This document shows positions 8,658-15,699 of a stretch of 64,000 bases of DNA, in pieces. The stretch lies in assembly GCF_002968295.1 (NCBI RefSeq), contig NZ_CP134399.1, forward strand, positions 5,332,001-5,396,000, written 5' to 3'. The notes under the pieces were generated by a model. It saw only the letters and a program-made list of their open reading frames with translations. It made no database searches and was not told the DNA's origin. This DNA is from Mycobacterium sp. ITM-2016-00317. GTDB lineage: Bacteria; Actinomycetota; Actinomycetes; Mycobacteriales; Mycobacteriaceae. Position numbers and translations under genes: made by a program. The number at the start of each line of letters is the position of its first letter. Position 1 is the first letter of the stretch.

Positions 8658-9751
8658 GCGGCGGCCTCGGCGCCGGCCCCGAGTTGAGGGTGCTGACCGA
8701 GCACGCTCAACACCTCCCGTGCGGCGCGCGCCAGAGGCGAGCGGGCGCGCACGCGCAGCCCGCCCCGTTCCAGGGAGGCCTCGATGCCGGGCTGCGGCCG
8801 CATCGCCGCGAGCACCGGCAGGCCGACGATGCGGGCCACGTCCATCGGCCGCAGGCCGCCCGGCGACGGACCGCGTACCACCACGCCGGCATTGGGATTG
8901 GCCGCGGCGACCCACTGCGCCGTCGCCGCGCCGGCCGCGCACGACCGGAGGTCCGCGGGCGTGACCAACACCACCAGATCCGCTGACGACACCGCCGTGT
9001 CGGCGGCCGGTCCGGGCCGCCGCGCCACATCGCACACCACCGTCACGCCCGCACGGCTGCCTGCCGCGATCACCGCTTCCAGCGGGGCGGGATCCACCTC
9101 GTTGCTGGGATCGTCACCAGATAACACCCGACTGCCCGACAGCACGCTGACCCCGCGATGGCTCGGCAGCGCGTCGCGCAGCGCGGAGAAGCTGACCCGC
9201 CCGCCCGCCAGCGAAAGATCGGGCCAACGCAGACCGGGTTCGGTCTCACTGCCGAGCACCAGATCGAGGCCGCCGCCCCACGGATCCCCGTCGATCAGCA
9301 GGGAGTTCGCGGCGATCTTCGCCAGAGCTGTCGCGAAAACGGACGCGCCACCCCCGCCCCGGCCGGCCAGCACCGCCACCACGGGACCGCGCGCCCCTGC
9401 GTGGCGCGCCGCCTCGGTGGCGTCGGCGAGCTCGGCCATCAGGTCGCGGTCGTCGCCCGGTAGCGTCACGACGCGTTGTGCGCCGATGGCCACCGCGGCC
9501 TCCCAGTCCCCCGGTGTGGGCGCATCGCCGCTGATCAGAAGCACTCTGGGCCGCCGGGGCAGGCTCCGCGCGGCGCACCGGGACGCCGCTGCCGCGTCGA
9601 CGAGGACTGCCGCCGCGCCGGCCCACACACGGTGGCCGGACGGATCCGTGGCACGCACCACCTGCATGCCTGCAGCGGCGACAACCCGGTCGATGTCGGC
9701 GCCGAGCACCGGATCATCGACCAGAACCAGGATGGCCTCGGCAGCGGTCAT
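8654..9751 (-). CDS. ssd: Septum site-determining protein Ssd / CpaE-like ATPase (Rv3660c family)
   Basis: A 365-aa protein with an N-terminal receiver-like region (residues 1-115, ILVLVDDPVLGADI) and a MinD/ParA-like C-terminal half. The P-loop equivalent reads VVAVLAGRGGGGASVFATALA, which lacks the canonical GKT/S, so nucleotide hydrolysis is doubtful. LLIDGDPWGGGLDLVLG matches the switch region of MinD/CpaE proteins. In M. tuberculosis the family is named Ssd for its effect on septation; in Tad systems the equivalent CpaE/TadZ localises the pilus. As first gene of the tad operon, the second role fits the context better. ATG 9751 is chosen over an in-frame start at 9820 by homology. Confidence 0.85.
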   Translation of the reverse strand: MTAAEAILVLVDDPVLGADIDRVVAAAGMQVVRATDPSGHRVWAGAAAVLVDAAAASRCAARSLPRRPRVLLISGDAPTPGDWEAAVAIGAQRVVTLPGDDRDLMAELADATEAARHAGARGPVVAVLAGRGGGGASVFATALAKIAANSLLIDGDPWGGGLDLVLGSETEPGLRWPDLSLAGGRVSFSALRDALPSHRGVSVLSGSRVLSGDDPSNEVDPAPLEAVIAAGSRAGVTVVCDVARRPGPAADTAVSSADLVVLVTPADLRSCAAGAATAQWVAAANPNAGVVVRGPSPGGLRPMDVARIVGLPVLAAMRPQPGIEASLERGGLRVRARSPLARAAREVLSVLGQHPQLGAGAEAAA

Positions 9752-9927
9752 GACTTCGAGCGTGGGCCCGCACCGCACCGCGCACCAGGGTGCGGGCAAC
9801 GATCTGTGGATGAAAATCACACTGTGGACAAGTGCCGCAGCACCGGCACCTGCGCAGCGAAAACCGCGTTCCGCAACTCAGTAAGAGGGGGGTGAACTAT
9901 CCGCAATGCGAAATACCCCAGAAAAGG

Positions 9928-9995
9928 GACGACCCCCGCCAGGGGGGGGAGGAGGCGGAGGTCGTCGTGTATCAGCCCCGGGGGGTCGGGCTGAT
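9928..9995 (-). promoter_or_regulatory. Tandem hairpins in the presumed ssd-tad leader
   Basis: Two adjacent perfect-arm hairpins (7+5 bp, then 8 bp) occur about 180-245 nt upstream of the ssd start. Neither is followed by a T run on either strand, so they could be a structured leader, an operator or a weak terminator. Strand assignment is an inference from the large operon that lies to the left. Confidence 0.35.
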
Positions 9996-10166
9996 CCACA
10001 CCCGGCATAAGCCGAGTAATGACAACTATACACACGCATGACAGGGCGGGCGCAAGTACCGAAACGGGAACAAGTCGGTCAAGGACCAGGAAAGATGCAG
10101 TCGCAGACAGGTGTCGTGAACTGCCATTTTGTACGATCTGCCGTCATCTGTCACACAGACCACCCT

Positions 10167-10172
10167 TATGCT
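10167..10172 (+). promoter_or_regulatory. -10 hexamer TATGCT, probable leaderless promoter
   Basis: TATGCT matches TANNNT and ends 7 nt before the GTG at 10179. No Shine-Dalgarno sequence is visible between them. Confidence 0.55.
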
Positions 10173-10178
10173 GACGAA

Positions 10179-11036
10179 GTGACCCCACCCGAGCCGGCCA
10201 CCGAGGACAGCCACGTGCCGACCCCGCCGGCTCCACCGGACCGGCCGGTGCGCACGGCAGCGTTCTTCGATCTGGACAAAACCGTCATCGCAAAATCCAG
10301 CACTTTGGCTTTCAGCAAACCGTTCTTCAGTCAGGGGCTAATCAACCGGCGCACTGTGCTGAAGTCGAGTTACGCGCAATTCCTGTTTCTGATGTCCGGC
10401 GCGGACCACGAGCAGATGGACCGCATGCGCTCCTACATCACCAACATGTGCGCCGGCTGGGACGTCGAACAGGTGAAGACGATCGTCGGGGAGACCCTGC
10501 ACGAGATCGTCGACCCGCTCGTGTTCGCTGAAGCCGCAGAGCTCATCGCCGATCACAAACTGTGCGGCCGCGATGTCGTGGTGGTTTCCGCCTCGGGCGA
10601 GGAGATCGTGGCGCCGATCGCCCGTGCACTGGGGGCCACGCATGCGATGGCGACGCGGATGGTGGTCGAAGACGGCAAGTACACCGGCGAGATCGCGTTC
10701 TACTGCTACGGCGAGGGCAAGGTCGAAGCCATCCGGGCGCTCGCCGAGCGCGAGGGTTACGCGCTCGAGCATTGCTACGCCTACTCCGACTCGATCACCG
10801 ACCTGCCGATGCTGGATTTGGTCGGGCACCCCACCGCAGTCAACCCGGACAGGGCGCTGCGCAAAGAGGCGGTGGCACGCGACTGGCCGGTCCGCACGTT
10901 CTCCAAGCCGGTGTCGCTGCGCGACCGGATCCCGGCGCCGTCCGGGGCGGCCGTGGCGACCACCGCCGCTGTCGGCGTGAGCGCGCTGGCGGCCGGTGCG
11001 CTGACGTACTCGCTGCTGCGCCGATTCGCGTTCTGA
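10179..11036 (+). CDS. HAD-IB family phosphatase (SerB-like, Rv3661 family)
   Basis: A 285-aa HAD-superfamily hydrolase. The nucleophile motif I is FFDLDKTV, motif II is VVVSASGEE, and motif III/IV is YAYSDSITDLPML, all intact. A C-terminal hydrophobic helix (AAVATTAAVGVSALAAGALTYSLL) followed by RRFAF suggests a membrane tail. The family resembles SerB and CicA-type HAD-IB phosphatases; its substrate is unknown. GTG 10179 gives a length close to Rv3661 (287 aa) and sits one helical register after a TATGCT -10, so I prefer it over upstream in-frame ATGs. The Ms1 RNA follows immediately, as in other mycobacteria. Confidence 0.85.
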   Translation: MTPPEPATEDSHVPTPPAPPDRPVRTAAFFDLDKTVIAKSSTLAFSKPFFSQGLINRRTVLKSSYAQFLFLMSGADHEQMDRMRSYITNMCAGWDVEQVKTIVGETLHEIVDPLVFAEAAELIADHKLCGRDVVVVSASGEEIVAPIARALGATHAMATRMVVEDGKYTGEIAFYCYGEGKVEAIRALAEREGYALEHCYAYSDSITDLPMLDLVGHPTAVNPDRALRKEAVARDWPVRTFSKPVSLRDRIPAPSGAAVATTAAVGVSALAAGALTYSLLRRFAF

Positions 11037-11111
11037 CACAAGCTACTTACCAGTACAGATGAATTGCTGGGTCCCGGCGTAACGATCCGGGCGCACAACC
11101 GCGTTTACCCC

Positions 11112-11140
11112 TTGATGTGACCGTGGTCACGTAGTAGAAA
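11112..11140 (+). promoter_or_regulatory. Ms1 promoter with embedded Crp-like palindrome
   Basis: A -35-like TTGATG (11112-11117) and a -10-like TAGAAA (11135-11140) are separated by 17 nt. The spacer holds TGTGACCGTGGTCACG (11116-11131), which matches the mycobacterial Crp consensus TGTGA-N6-TCACA at 9 of 10 positions. The location would allow promoter occlusion by Crp. Start site is predicted near 11147. Confidence 0.55.
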
Positions 11141-11146
11141 GGAACC

Positions 11147-11455
11147 ACGGAAGCTGGGTGAGGCCAAGGCCGAGCCGGAAGAGAAGGCTCGGCCTCCCGA
11201 CCTCGGCTCCCTAGCACGGGTCCCGGAACCCACGCGGAGCACATACCGCCATATAGGTAGAAGCGTTGCGGGCCTGCGTAATTGCGAAGATCGGACGGCG
11301 ACACCGACCCTTTGGGTGGGGTCGCAGCCGTAGCGGAGCGCAAGGACGCCGAGGCCGCCCACGCAACCCACACGGCACGCTTGGCCTCCGGTGACCCGTG
11401 CTAGCGGGCGGTGAGCCGATACGGTCGCAAGACCTATCGGATCACCGCCCGCTTC
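11147..11455 (+). ncRNA. Ms1 / MTS2823 RNA polymerase-binding small RNA
   Basis: Mycobacteria encode an abundant ~300-nt RNA between the HAD gene (Rv3661) and the Rv3662c gene, called Ms1 in M. smegmatis and MTS2823 in M. tuberculosis. It binds core RNA polymerase in stationary phase, a role related to but distinct from 6S RNA. This interval has exactly that gene context, no convincing coding frame, a promoter-like element just upstream and a strong terminal hairpin giving ~305 nt. It is rich in potential stems, for example GGCCGAGCC/GGCTCGGCC near 11168-11197. Ends are predicted from the promoter and hairpin, not measured. Confidence 0.8.
11404..11452 (+). terminator. Long hairpin ending Ms1, between Ms1 and Rv3662c-like gene
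   Basis: Arms GCGGGCGGTGA (11404-11414) and TCACCGCCCGC (11442-11452) are perfectly complementary. They continue, after one mismatch, into CCGATA/TATCGG and GGTC/GACC closed by a GCAA tetraloop. It is followed by TTCACGTTTG. It probably ends Ms1 and may also stop leftward transcription. Confidence 0.75.
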
Positions 11456-11477
11456 ACGTTTGCTGACCTGTCGATCC

Positions 11478-12254
11478 TCAGGAGGTCGCGTTTTGCGCGA
11501 TCGCCAGGGCCTCCCGGGCGCCGGCGTGAAGTCCCTCGCTGCTGAACACCAGCCACGCCGCCAGACCGTCCGGCGTCCCCGAGGCGAACCCCCTGGCCGC
11601 GGCGCGGTAGTCGCCGGAGCGCCGCATCCAGTGCACCTCGGGCACTCCTAGACCGTGCGGGTCCAGCCCGCTGGCGATGGTGATCAGCCTGGACACCGCG
11701 CGGGCGACGACACCGTCGGCGACGCCGAACGGTTCCAGCGTCAACAGTTCTCCGTGCGCGACGGCGGCGAGCACCGTCGCAGGCACCCGCGTCCCGCCGG
11801 TGGCGAGGTCGGCCAGCAGTTCCAGCCGCCGCCCGGTGCCCTCTCGCGGCCGGCCCAGCGCATCGTCGTCGACCAGATCCGATGCGGCCAGCGCGTGCAG
11901 CCGCGCGATCGCCTGCAGTGGCGCGCGCCGCCACGCCCCGACCAGCGCGCCTTCCCCGCCTTCGAGCGCCTCGGCGACACGCAGCGCCCCGGCCAGCACC
12001 GGATCGCGGTCGCCGTCCGGCGAGAACTGCAGCGGTCCGCCGTCGAGGACCGAGGATGCCCGCGCGGCGCGCAGTGCCGCCTCGGCCGCGTTCGCCGGCC
12101 ATCCGCGCAGGTTCGCCCGGTGCCGGTGTGCCTTGCCGAGGGCGTCAGCGGCGTCGGCGCCGGCCTGGGCGACCCCGGGGAGCGTCGTCAGCGGCGCCAA
12201 CGGGTCGTCGGCGGTCGGGCTCATCGGGGGCTGCCACAGGTCACGCGGGGACAC
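11478..12254 (-). CDS. Rv3662c family protein with a degenerate Fic-like motif
   Basis: A 258-aa, Ala/Arg-rich, all-helical soluble protein conserved at this place in mycobacteria. Residues 174-185 read EPFGVADGVVAR, which aligns with the Fic motif HPFxxGNGRxxR. The catalytic His is Glu, GNG is ADG, and the phosphate-binding first Arg is Val, while PF, the last Gly and the final Arg remain. It therefore looks like a Fic-fold protein without classical AMP-transfer chemistry. An alternative ATG start lies 10 codons in (12224). No neighbours on the same strand; it converges on Ms1. Biological role unknown. Confidence 0.7.
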   Translation of the reverse strand: MSPRDLWQPPMSPTADDPLAPLTTLPGVAQAGADAADALGKAHRHRANLRGWPANAAEAALRAARASSVLDGGPLQFSPDGDRDPVLAGALRVAEALEGGEGALVGAWRRAPLQAIARLHALAASDLVDDDALGRPREGTGRRLELLADLATGGTRVPATVLAAVAHGELLTLEPFGVADGVVARAVSRLITIASGLDPHGLGVPEVHWMRRSGDYRAAARGFASGTPDGLAAWLVFSSEGLHAGAREALAIAQNATS

Positions 12255-12331
12255 GGTAGTCGACCAGTGGCCGCGCGCGCCGTGACGTTCGTCGCGGCGA
12301 AACCGCCGTCTGCAGTCTCAGATGTGAGTTG

Positions 12332-12352
12332 CCAACGTCTGTGCAACGTTGG
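12332..12352 (+). promoter_or_regulatory. Inverted repeat operator candidate upstream of acs
   Basis: CCAACGT (12332-12338) and ACGTTGG (12346-12352) form a perfect 7-bp inverted repeat with a 7-nt spacer. It lies immediately upstream of the acs -10 hexamer, where a repressor or activator would act. The binding protein is unknown. Confidence 0.5.
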
Positions 12353-12367
12353 GTGACTACCCTCACA
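12352..12367 (+). promoter_or_regulatory. Crp-like site overlapping the acs -10 element
   Basis: GGTGACTACCCTCACA fits TGTGA-N6-TCACA at 9 of 10 positions. It covers TACCCT (12358-12363), a TANNNT -10 hexamer placed 8 nt before the acs ATG. Binding there would be expected to repress. Confidence 0.5.
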
Positions 12368-12370
12368 GGC

Positions 12371-14332
12371 ATGACCGAGACGCCTGCGGACGCCATCGCG
12401 TCCTACCCTCCGGCCCCCGAGTTCACCGAGCACGCCAACGCCACCGCGGCGTTGTATGACGAGGCCGACGCCGACCGCCTGGCGTTCTGGGCCGAGCAGG
12501 CCGAGCGACTGTCCTGGGAGACGCCCTTCGACGAGGTGCTGGACTGGTCGGGCGCGCCGTTCGCGAAGTGGTTCGTCGGCGGGCGGCTCAACGTGGCCTA
12601 CAACTGCGTGGACCGGCACGTCGAGGCCGGCAACGGCGACCGGGTGGCCATCCACTGGGAGGGCGAACCCGTCGGGGACGCCCGCGACATCACCTACGCC
12701 CAGCTCAAGGACGAGGTGAGCCAGGCGGCCAACGCGTTCACCGAGCTCGGCCTCAAGGCCGGCGACCGGGTGGCCATCTACATGCCGATGGTGCCCGAGG
12801 CCATCGTGGCGATGCTGGCGTGTGCCCGGCTGGGCGCCATGCACTCGGTCGTCTTCGCCGGGTTCTCCGCGAGCGCACTCAAGGCGCGCATCGACGACGC
12901 GCAGGCCAAGCTCGTCATCACCACCGACGGGCAGTTCCGCCGCGGGTCCGCGGTCTCGCTCAAAACCGGGGTCGACGAGGCCATCGACGGTCTGGGTGAC
13001 CACAGCCCGGTCGACCACGTGGTCGTGGTGCGCCGCACCGGTATCGACACCCCGTGGACCGAGGGGCGCGACCTGTGGTGGGACGAGGTCGTCCCCCAGG
13101 CCTCCACCGAGCACACCCCCGAGGCGTTCGACTCCGAGCATCCGCTGTTCCTGCTCTACACCTCCGGCACCACCGGCAAGCCCAAGGGCATCATGCACAC
13201 CTCGGGTGGCTACCTGACCCAGGCCGCCTACACCCACTACTACGTCTTCGACCTCAAACCCGAGACCGACGTGTACTGGTGCACCGCCGACATCGGCTGG
13301 GTGACCGGCCACACCTACATCGTGTACGGGCCGCTGGCCAACGGCGCCACCCAGGTCGTCTACGAGGGCACCCCGGCCTCGCCCGACGAGCACCGCCACT
13401 ACCAGACCATCGAAAAATACGGCGTCACCATCTATTACACCGCGCCGACGCTGGTGCGCACGTTCATGAAGTGGGGCCGCCAAATCGCCGCCGAGCACGA
13501 CCTGTCGAGCCTGCGGCTGCTCGGCAGCGTGGGCGAGCCGATCAACCCCGAGGCGTGGCGCTGGTACCGCAAGGTGTTCGGCGCCGACAAGACCCCGATC
13601 GTGGACACCTGGTGGCAGACCGAGACCGGCGCGATCATGATCTCCCCGCTGCCCGGGGTCACCGTGTGCAAGCCCGGTTCGGCGATGCGCGCGCTGCCGG
13701 GCATCTCGGCCAAGATCGTCGACGACGACGGCAACGAGCTCGAACCGTCGCCCGATCACGGGGAGCACACCACCGGCTACCTGGTCCTCGACCAGCCGTG
13801 GCCGGCGATGCTGCGCGGCATCTGGAACGACCCCGAGCGGTTCAAGGAGACCTACTGGGCCCGGTTCGCCAAGCAGGGCTGGTACTTCGCCGGCGACGGC
13901 GCACGGTACGGCAGCGACGGCGAGATCTGGGTGCTGGGCCGCATCGACGACGTCATGAACATCTCCGGGCACCGGATCTCCACCGCCGAGGTCGAATCGG
14001 CCCTGGTCGGCCATTCCGGGGTGGCCGAGGCCGCGGTGGTCGGCGCCACCGACGAGCAGACCGGCCAGGCCATCTGCGCGTTCGTGATCCTCAAGTCCAG
14101 CGCCCACGGCGGCGAGAAGGACATGATCGACGAGCTGCGCGCCGAGGTGGCCCGCGAGATCTCCCCGATCGCCAAACCGCGCGAGATCCACGTCGTGCCC
14201 GAACTGCCGAAGACCCGCAGCGGCAAGATCATGCGCCGGCTGCTCCGCGACGTCGCCGAGGGCCGCGAGCTCGGCGACACCTCCACGCTGGTCGACCCCA
14301 GCGTGTTCGAGGCGATCCGGGCCGGCAAGTAG
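12371..14332 (+). CDS. acs: Acetyl-CoA synthetase
   Basis: A 653-aa AMP-forming ligase converting acetate, ATP and CoA to acetyl-CoA (Rv3667 counterpart). The P-loop YTSGTTGKPKG, the acetate-pocket region DIGWVTGHTYIVYGPL, DTWWQTETG and the C-terminal hinge/lysine segment TRSGKIMRR are all intact. Lys 619 is the residue acetylated by cAMP-dependent Pat in mycobacteria. It would supply acetyl-CoA from acetate and complements the acetyl-CoA output of the pca genes here. The start ATG 12371 is preceded by a leaderless-type promoter, an inverted repeat and a Crp-like site. A more upstream in-frame codon (12329) would lie within this regulatory region. Confidence 0.97.
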   Translation: MTETPADAIASYPPAPEFTEHANATAALYDEADADRLAFWAEQAERLSWETPFDEVLDWSGAPFAKWFVGGRLNVAYNCVDRHVEAGNGDRVAIHWEGEPVGDARDITYAQLKDEVSQAANAFTELGLKAGDRVAIYMPMVPEAIVAMLACARLGAMHSVVFAGFSASALKARIDDAQAKLVITTDGQFRRGSAVSLKTGVDEAIDGLGDHSPVDHVVVVRRTGIDTPWTEGRDLWWDEVVPQASTEHTPEAFDSEHPLFLLYTSGTTGKPKGIMHTSGGYLTQAAYTHYYVFDLKPETDVYWCTADIGWVTGHTYIVYGPLANGATQVVYEGTPASPDEHRHYQTIEKYGVTIYYTAPTLVRTFMKWGRQIAAEHDLSSLRLLGSVGEPINPEAWRWYRKVFGADKTPIVDTWWQTETGAIMISPLPGVTVCKPGSAMRALPGISAKIVDDDGNELEPSPDHGEHTTGYLVLDQPWPAMLRGIWNDPERFKETYWARFAKQGWYFAGDGARYGSDGEIWVLGRIDDVMNISGHRISTAEVESALVGHSGVAEAAVVGATDEQTGQAICAFVILKSSAHGGEKDMIDELRAEVAREISPIAKPREIHVVPELPKTRSGKIMRRLLRDVAEGRELGDTSTLVDPSVFEAIRAGK

Positions 14333-14339
14333 GTCGGAG

Positions 14340-15044
14340 CTAGCCCGCCCCGATGGGAACGAAACCGGTACCGGGGCGGCCCTTGGCGGTGATGTCGGCC
14401 AGCTGCGTGTTGAACGACATGGTCACCGCGGGGGTGTGCAGCGGGATGAACTTGACCACGCAGGTCGGCAGGTCCTCGGAGAACGCGCCGTGGATCATGC
14501 CGACCAGTCGGTTGTTGACGGTGACGGGGGCGCCCGAGTCGCCGGGCTGGCCGCACACCTGGTTGACGATCGTGCCCGGCGCCTCGCCCGGGCCCCAGGT
14601 GACGCCGCACGAGTAGCCGGTGGTGCGGCCCAGTTTGCAGGCCACGTCGCCGAACCGGGGGTCAGGGGCCAGGCCGTCGATGCGGAAGCCGTTGACGGTG
14701 TTGACGGGCGTGACCTTGGCCGGGTCGAACTTGATGACCGCGTAGTCGAGGATGTCGTTGCCGGCGACCATCGTGCCGACGGGGCCGGCGGCTTGATCGG
14801 CCTCGGCGGCGACGACCGCGCCCGGGCCGCCGCAGTGCGCGGACGTGAACCCGATCAGGTTCCCCTGGTTGTCGGTGCCGATCGCGGTCAGCGTGCACAG
14901 CGATTCGCCGTTGACGACGAGGCCGGAGCCACCGCCGAGGACCACCGGCGGTGCGGCATGGGCAGGGACCGTCGCGAACGTCAGCAAGGCGGTGAGAGCC
15001 AGGAGCGCCGCGCGGACCCACGGGAAGTGGCCGCTCATCCTCAA
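14340..15044 (-). CDS. Secreted chymotrypsin-like serine protease (Rv3668c family)
   Basis: A 234-aa S1-type protease with a Sec signal peptide (hydrophobic core ALLALTALLTFATVPAHA, likely cut after AHA near residue 30). The triad is visible: His in TSAHCGG, Asp in ILDYAVIKFD and Ser in GQPGDSGAP. Cysteine pairs (C in ESLCTL/SAHC, ACKLG/YSCG, VCGQ/TCVV) suggest disulphides in the exported enzyme. I accept the TTG start at 15044 because GGGGAG lies 7 nt upstream on the coding strand; ATG 15038 is the alternative. It converges on acs with only 7 nt between stops. The substrate is unknown. Confidence 0.87.
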   Translation of the reverse strand: MRMSGHFPWVRAALLALTALLTFATVPAHAAPPVVLGGGSGLVVNGESLCTLTAIGTDNQGNLIGFTSAHCGGPGAVVAAEADQAAGPVGTMVAGNDILDYAVIKFDPAKVTPVNTVNGFRIDGLAPDPRFGDVACKLGRTTGYSCGVTWGPGEAPGTIVNQVCGQPGDSGAPVTVNNRLVGMIHGAFSEDLPTCVVKFIPLHTPAVTMSFNTQLADITAKGRPGTGFVPIGAG

Positions 15045-15192
15045 GAGGTCACTCCCCTATCCCGAAAATCCGACGTGCCCGACCCGTCTCAGCAAGGAAC
15101 TCGCGCAGTCTAACCTCGGCCGGAATCGTTTAGTGGGACGCCACGTGGCAACATGAACGCGACCGAGAAGAGTGGGCGGAAGGAAGCCAGGC

Positions 15193-15699
15193 GTGAGCGA
15201 TCGCAGAAACGGCGTGCCGAACACCGTGACGTCGATACCGCTGGTGGACCCTCACGCACCCAAACCGGATCCGTCGATCGGGGATCTGGTCAAGGACGCC
15301 ACCGCCCAGGTGTCCACTCTGGTGCGCGCCGAGGTCGAGCTGGCGAAGGCGGAGATCACCCGCGACGTCAAGAAGGGCCTGACCGGCAGCATCTTCTTCA
15401 TCGCGGCGCTGGTCGTGCTGTTCTACTCGACGTTCTTCTTTTTCTTCTTCGTCGCCGAGCTGCTGGACACCTGGCTGTGGAAGTGGGCGGCGTACCTGAT
15501 CGTGTTCGGGATCATGCTCGTGCTGACCGGGCTGCTCGCGCTGTTCGGCTATCTGAAGGTGCGCCGTATCCGCGGCCCGCAGAAGACCATCGAGTCGGTC
15601 AGGGAGATCCCCGAGGCGTTCACGCCCGGCCCGGACAAGAGGGCCGTCGCGACCGGTAACGGCGATCCGGCGACGCACAAAGACCCGTCGGGCTGGTAA
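15193..15699 (+). CDS. Phage-holin-family-like (Holin-X/DUF1469) membrane protein (Rv3669 family)
   Basis: A 168-aa integral membrane protein: a soluble amphipathic N-terminus (SIGDLVKDATAQVSTLVRAEVELAKAEI), two closely spaced transmembrane helices (FFIAALVVLFYSTFFFFFFVAEL and AAYLIVFGIMLVLTGLLALFGYL), and a charged C-terminal tail. The domain is named after holins, but this is a housekeeping mycobacterial gene and no phage genes are nearby. GTG 15193 is chosen because AAGGAAG lies 6 nt upstream. The stop overlaps the next start (TAATG at 15697-15701), so the two are co-translated. Function unknown. Confidence 0.82.
   Translation: MSDRRNGVPNTVTSIPLVDPHAPKPDPSIGDLVKDATAQVSTLVRAEVELAKAEITRDVKKGLTGSIFFIAALVVLFYSTFFFFFFVAELLDTWLWKWAAYLIVFGIMLVLTGLLALFGYLKVRRIRGPQKTIESVREIPEAFTPGPDKRAVATGNGDPATHKDPSGW

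Larger units (their letters stand above)
9752..10178. other. Intergenic region between divergent ssd and HAD gene, with two hairpins
   Basis: No gene seen. It contains a G-rich segment with two consecutive inverted repeats. The first is at 9928-9966 (arms GACGACC/GGTCGTC extended by CCGCC/GGCGG); the second is at 9971-9995 (ATCAGCCC/GGGCTGAT). If transcribed leftward they lie in the leader of the ssd-tad operon. The right end carries the HAD-gene -10 hexamer. Confidence 0.5.

Noticed and set aside
12221..14191. 656-codon open frame antisense to acs
   Set aside because: It mirrors acs codon structure in high-GC DNA and its translation is low-complexity; acs is unambiguous.
15193..15699. Prophage, based on the holin-family protein
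   Set aside because: The family is a conserved chromosomal mycobacterial membrane protein, and no phage structural, integrase or lysis genes are nearby.
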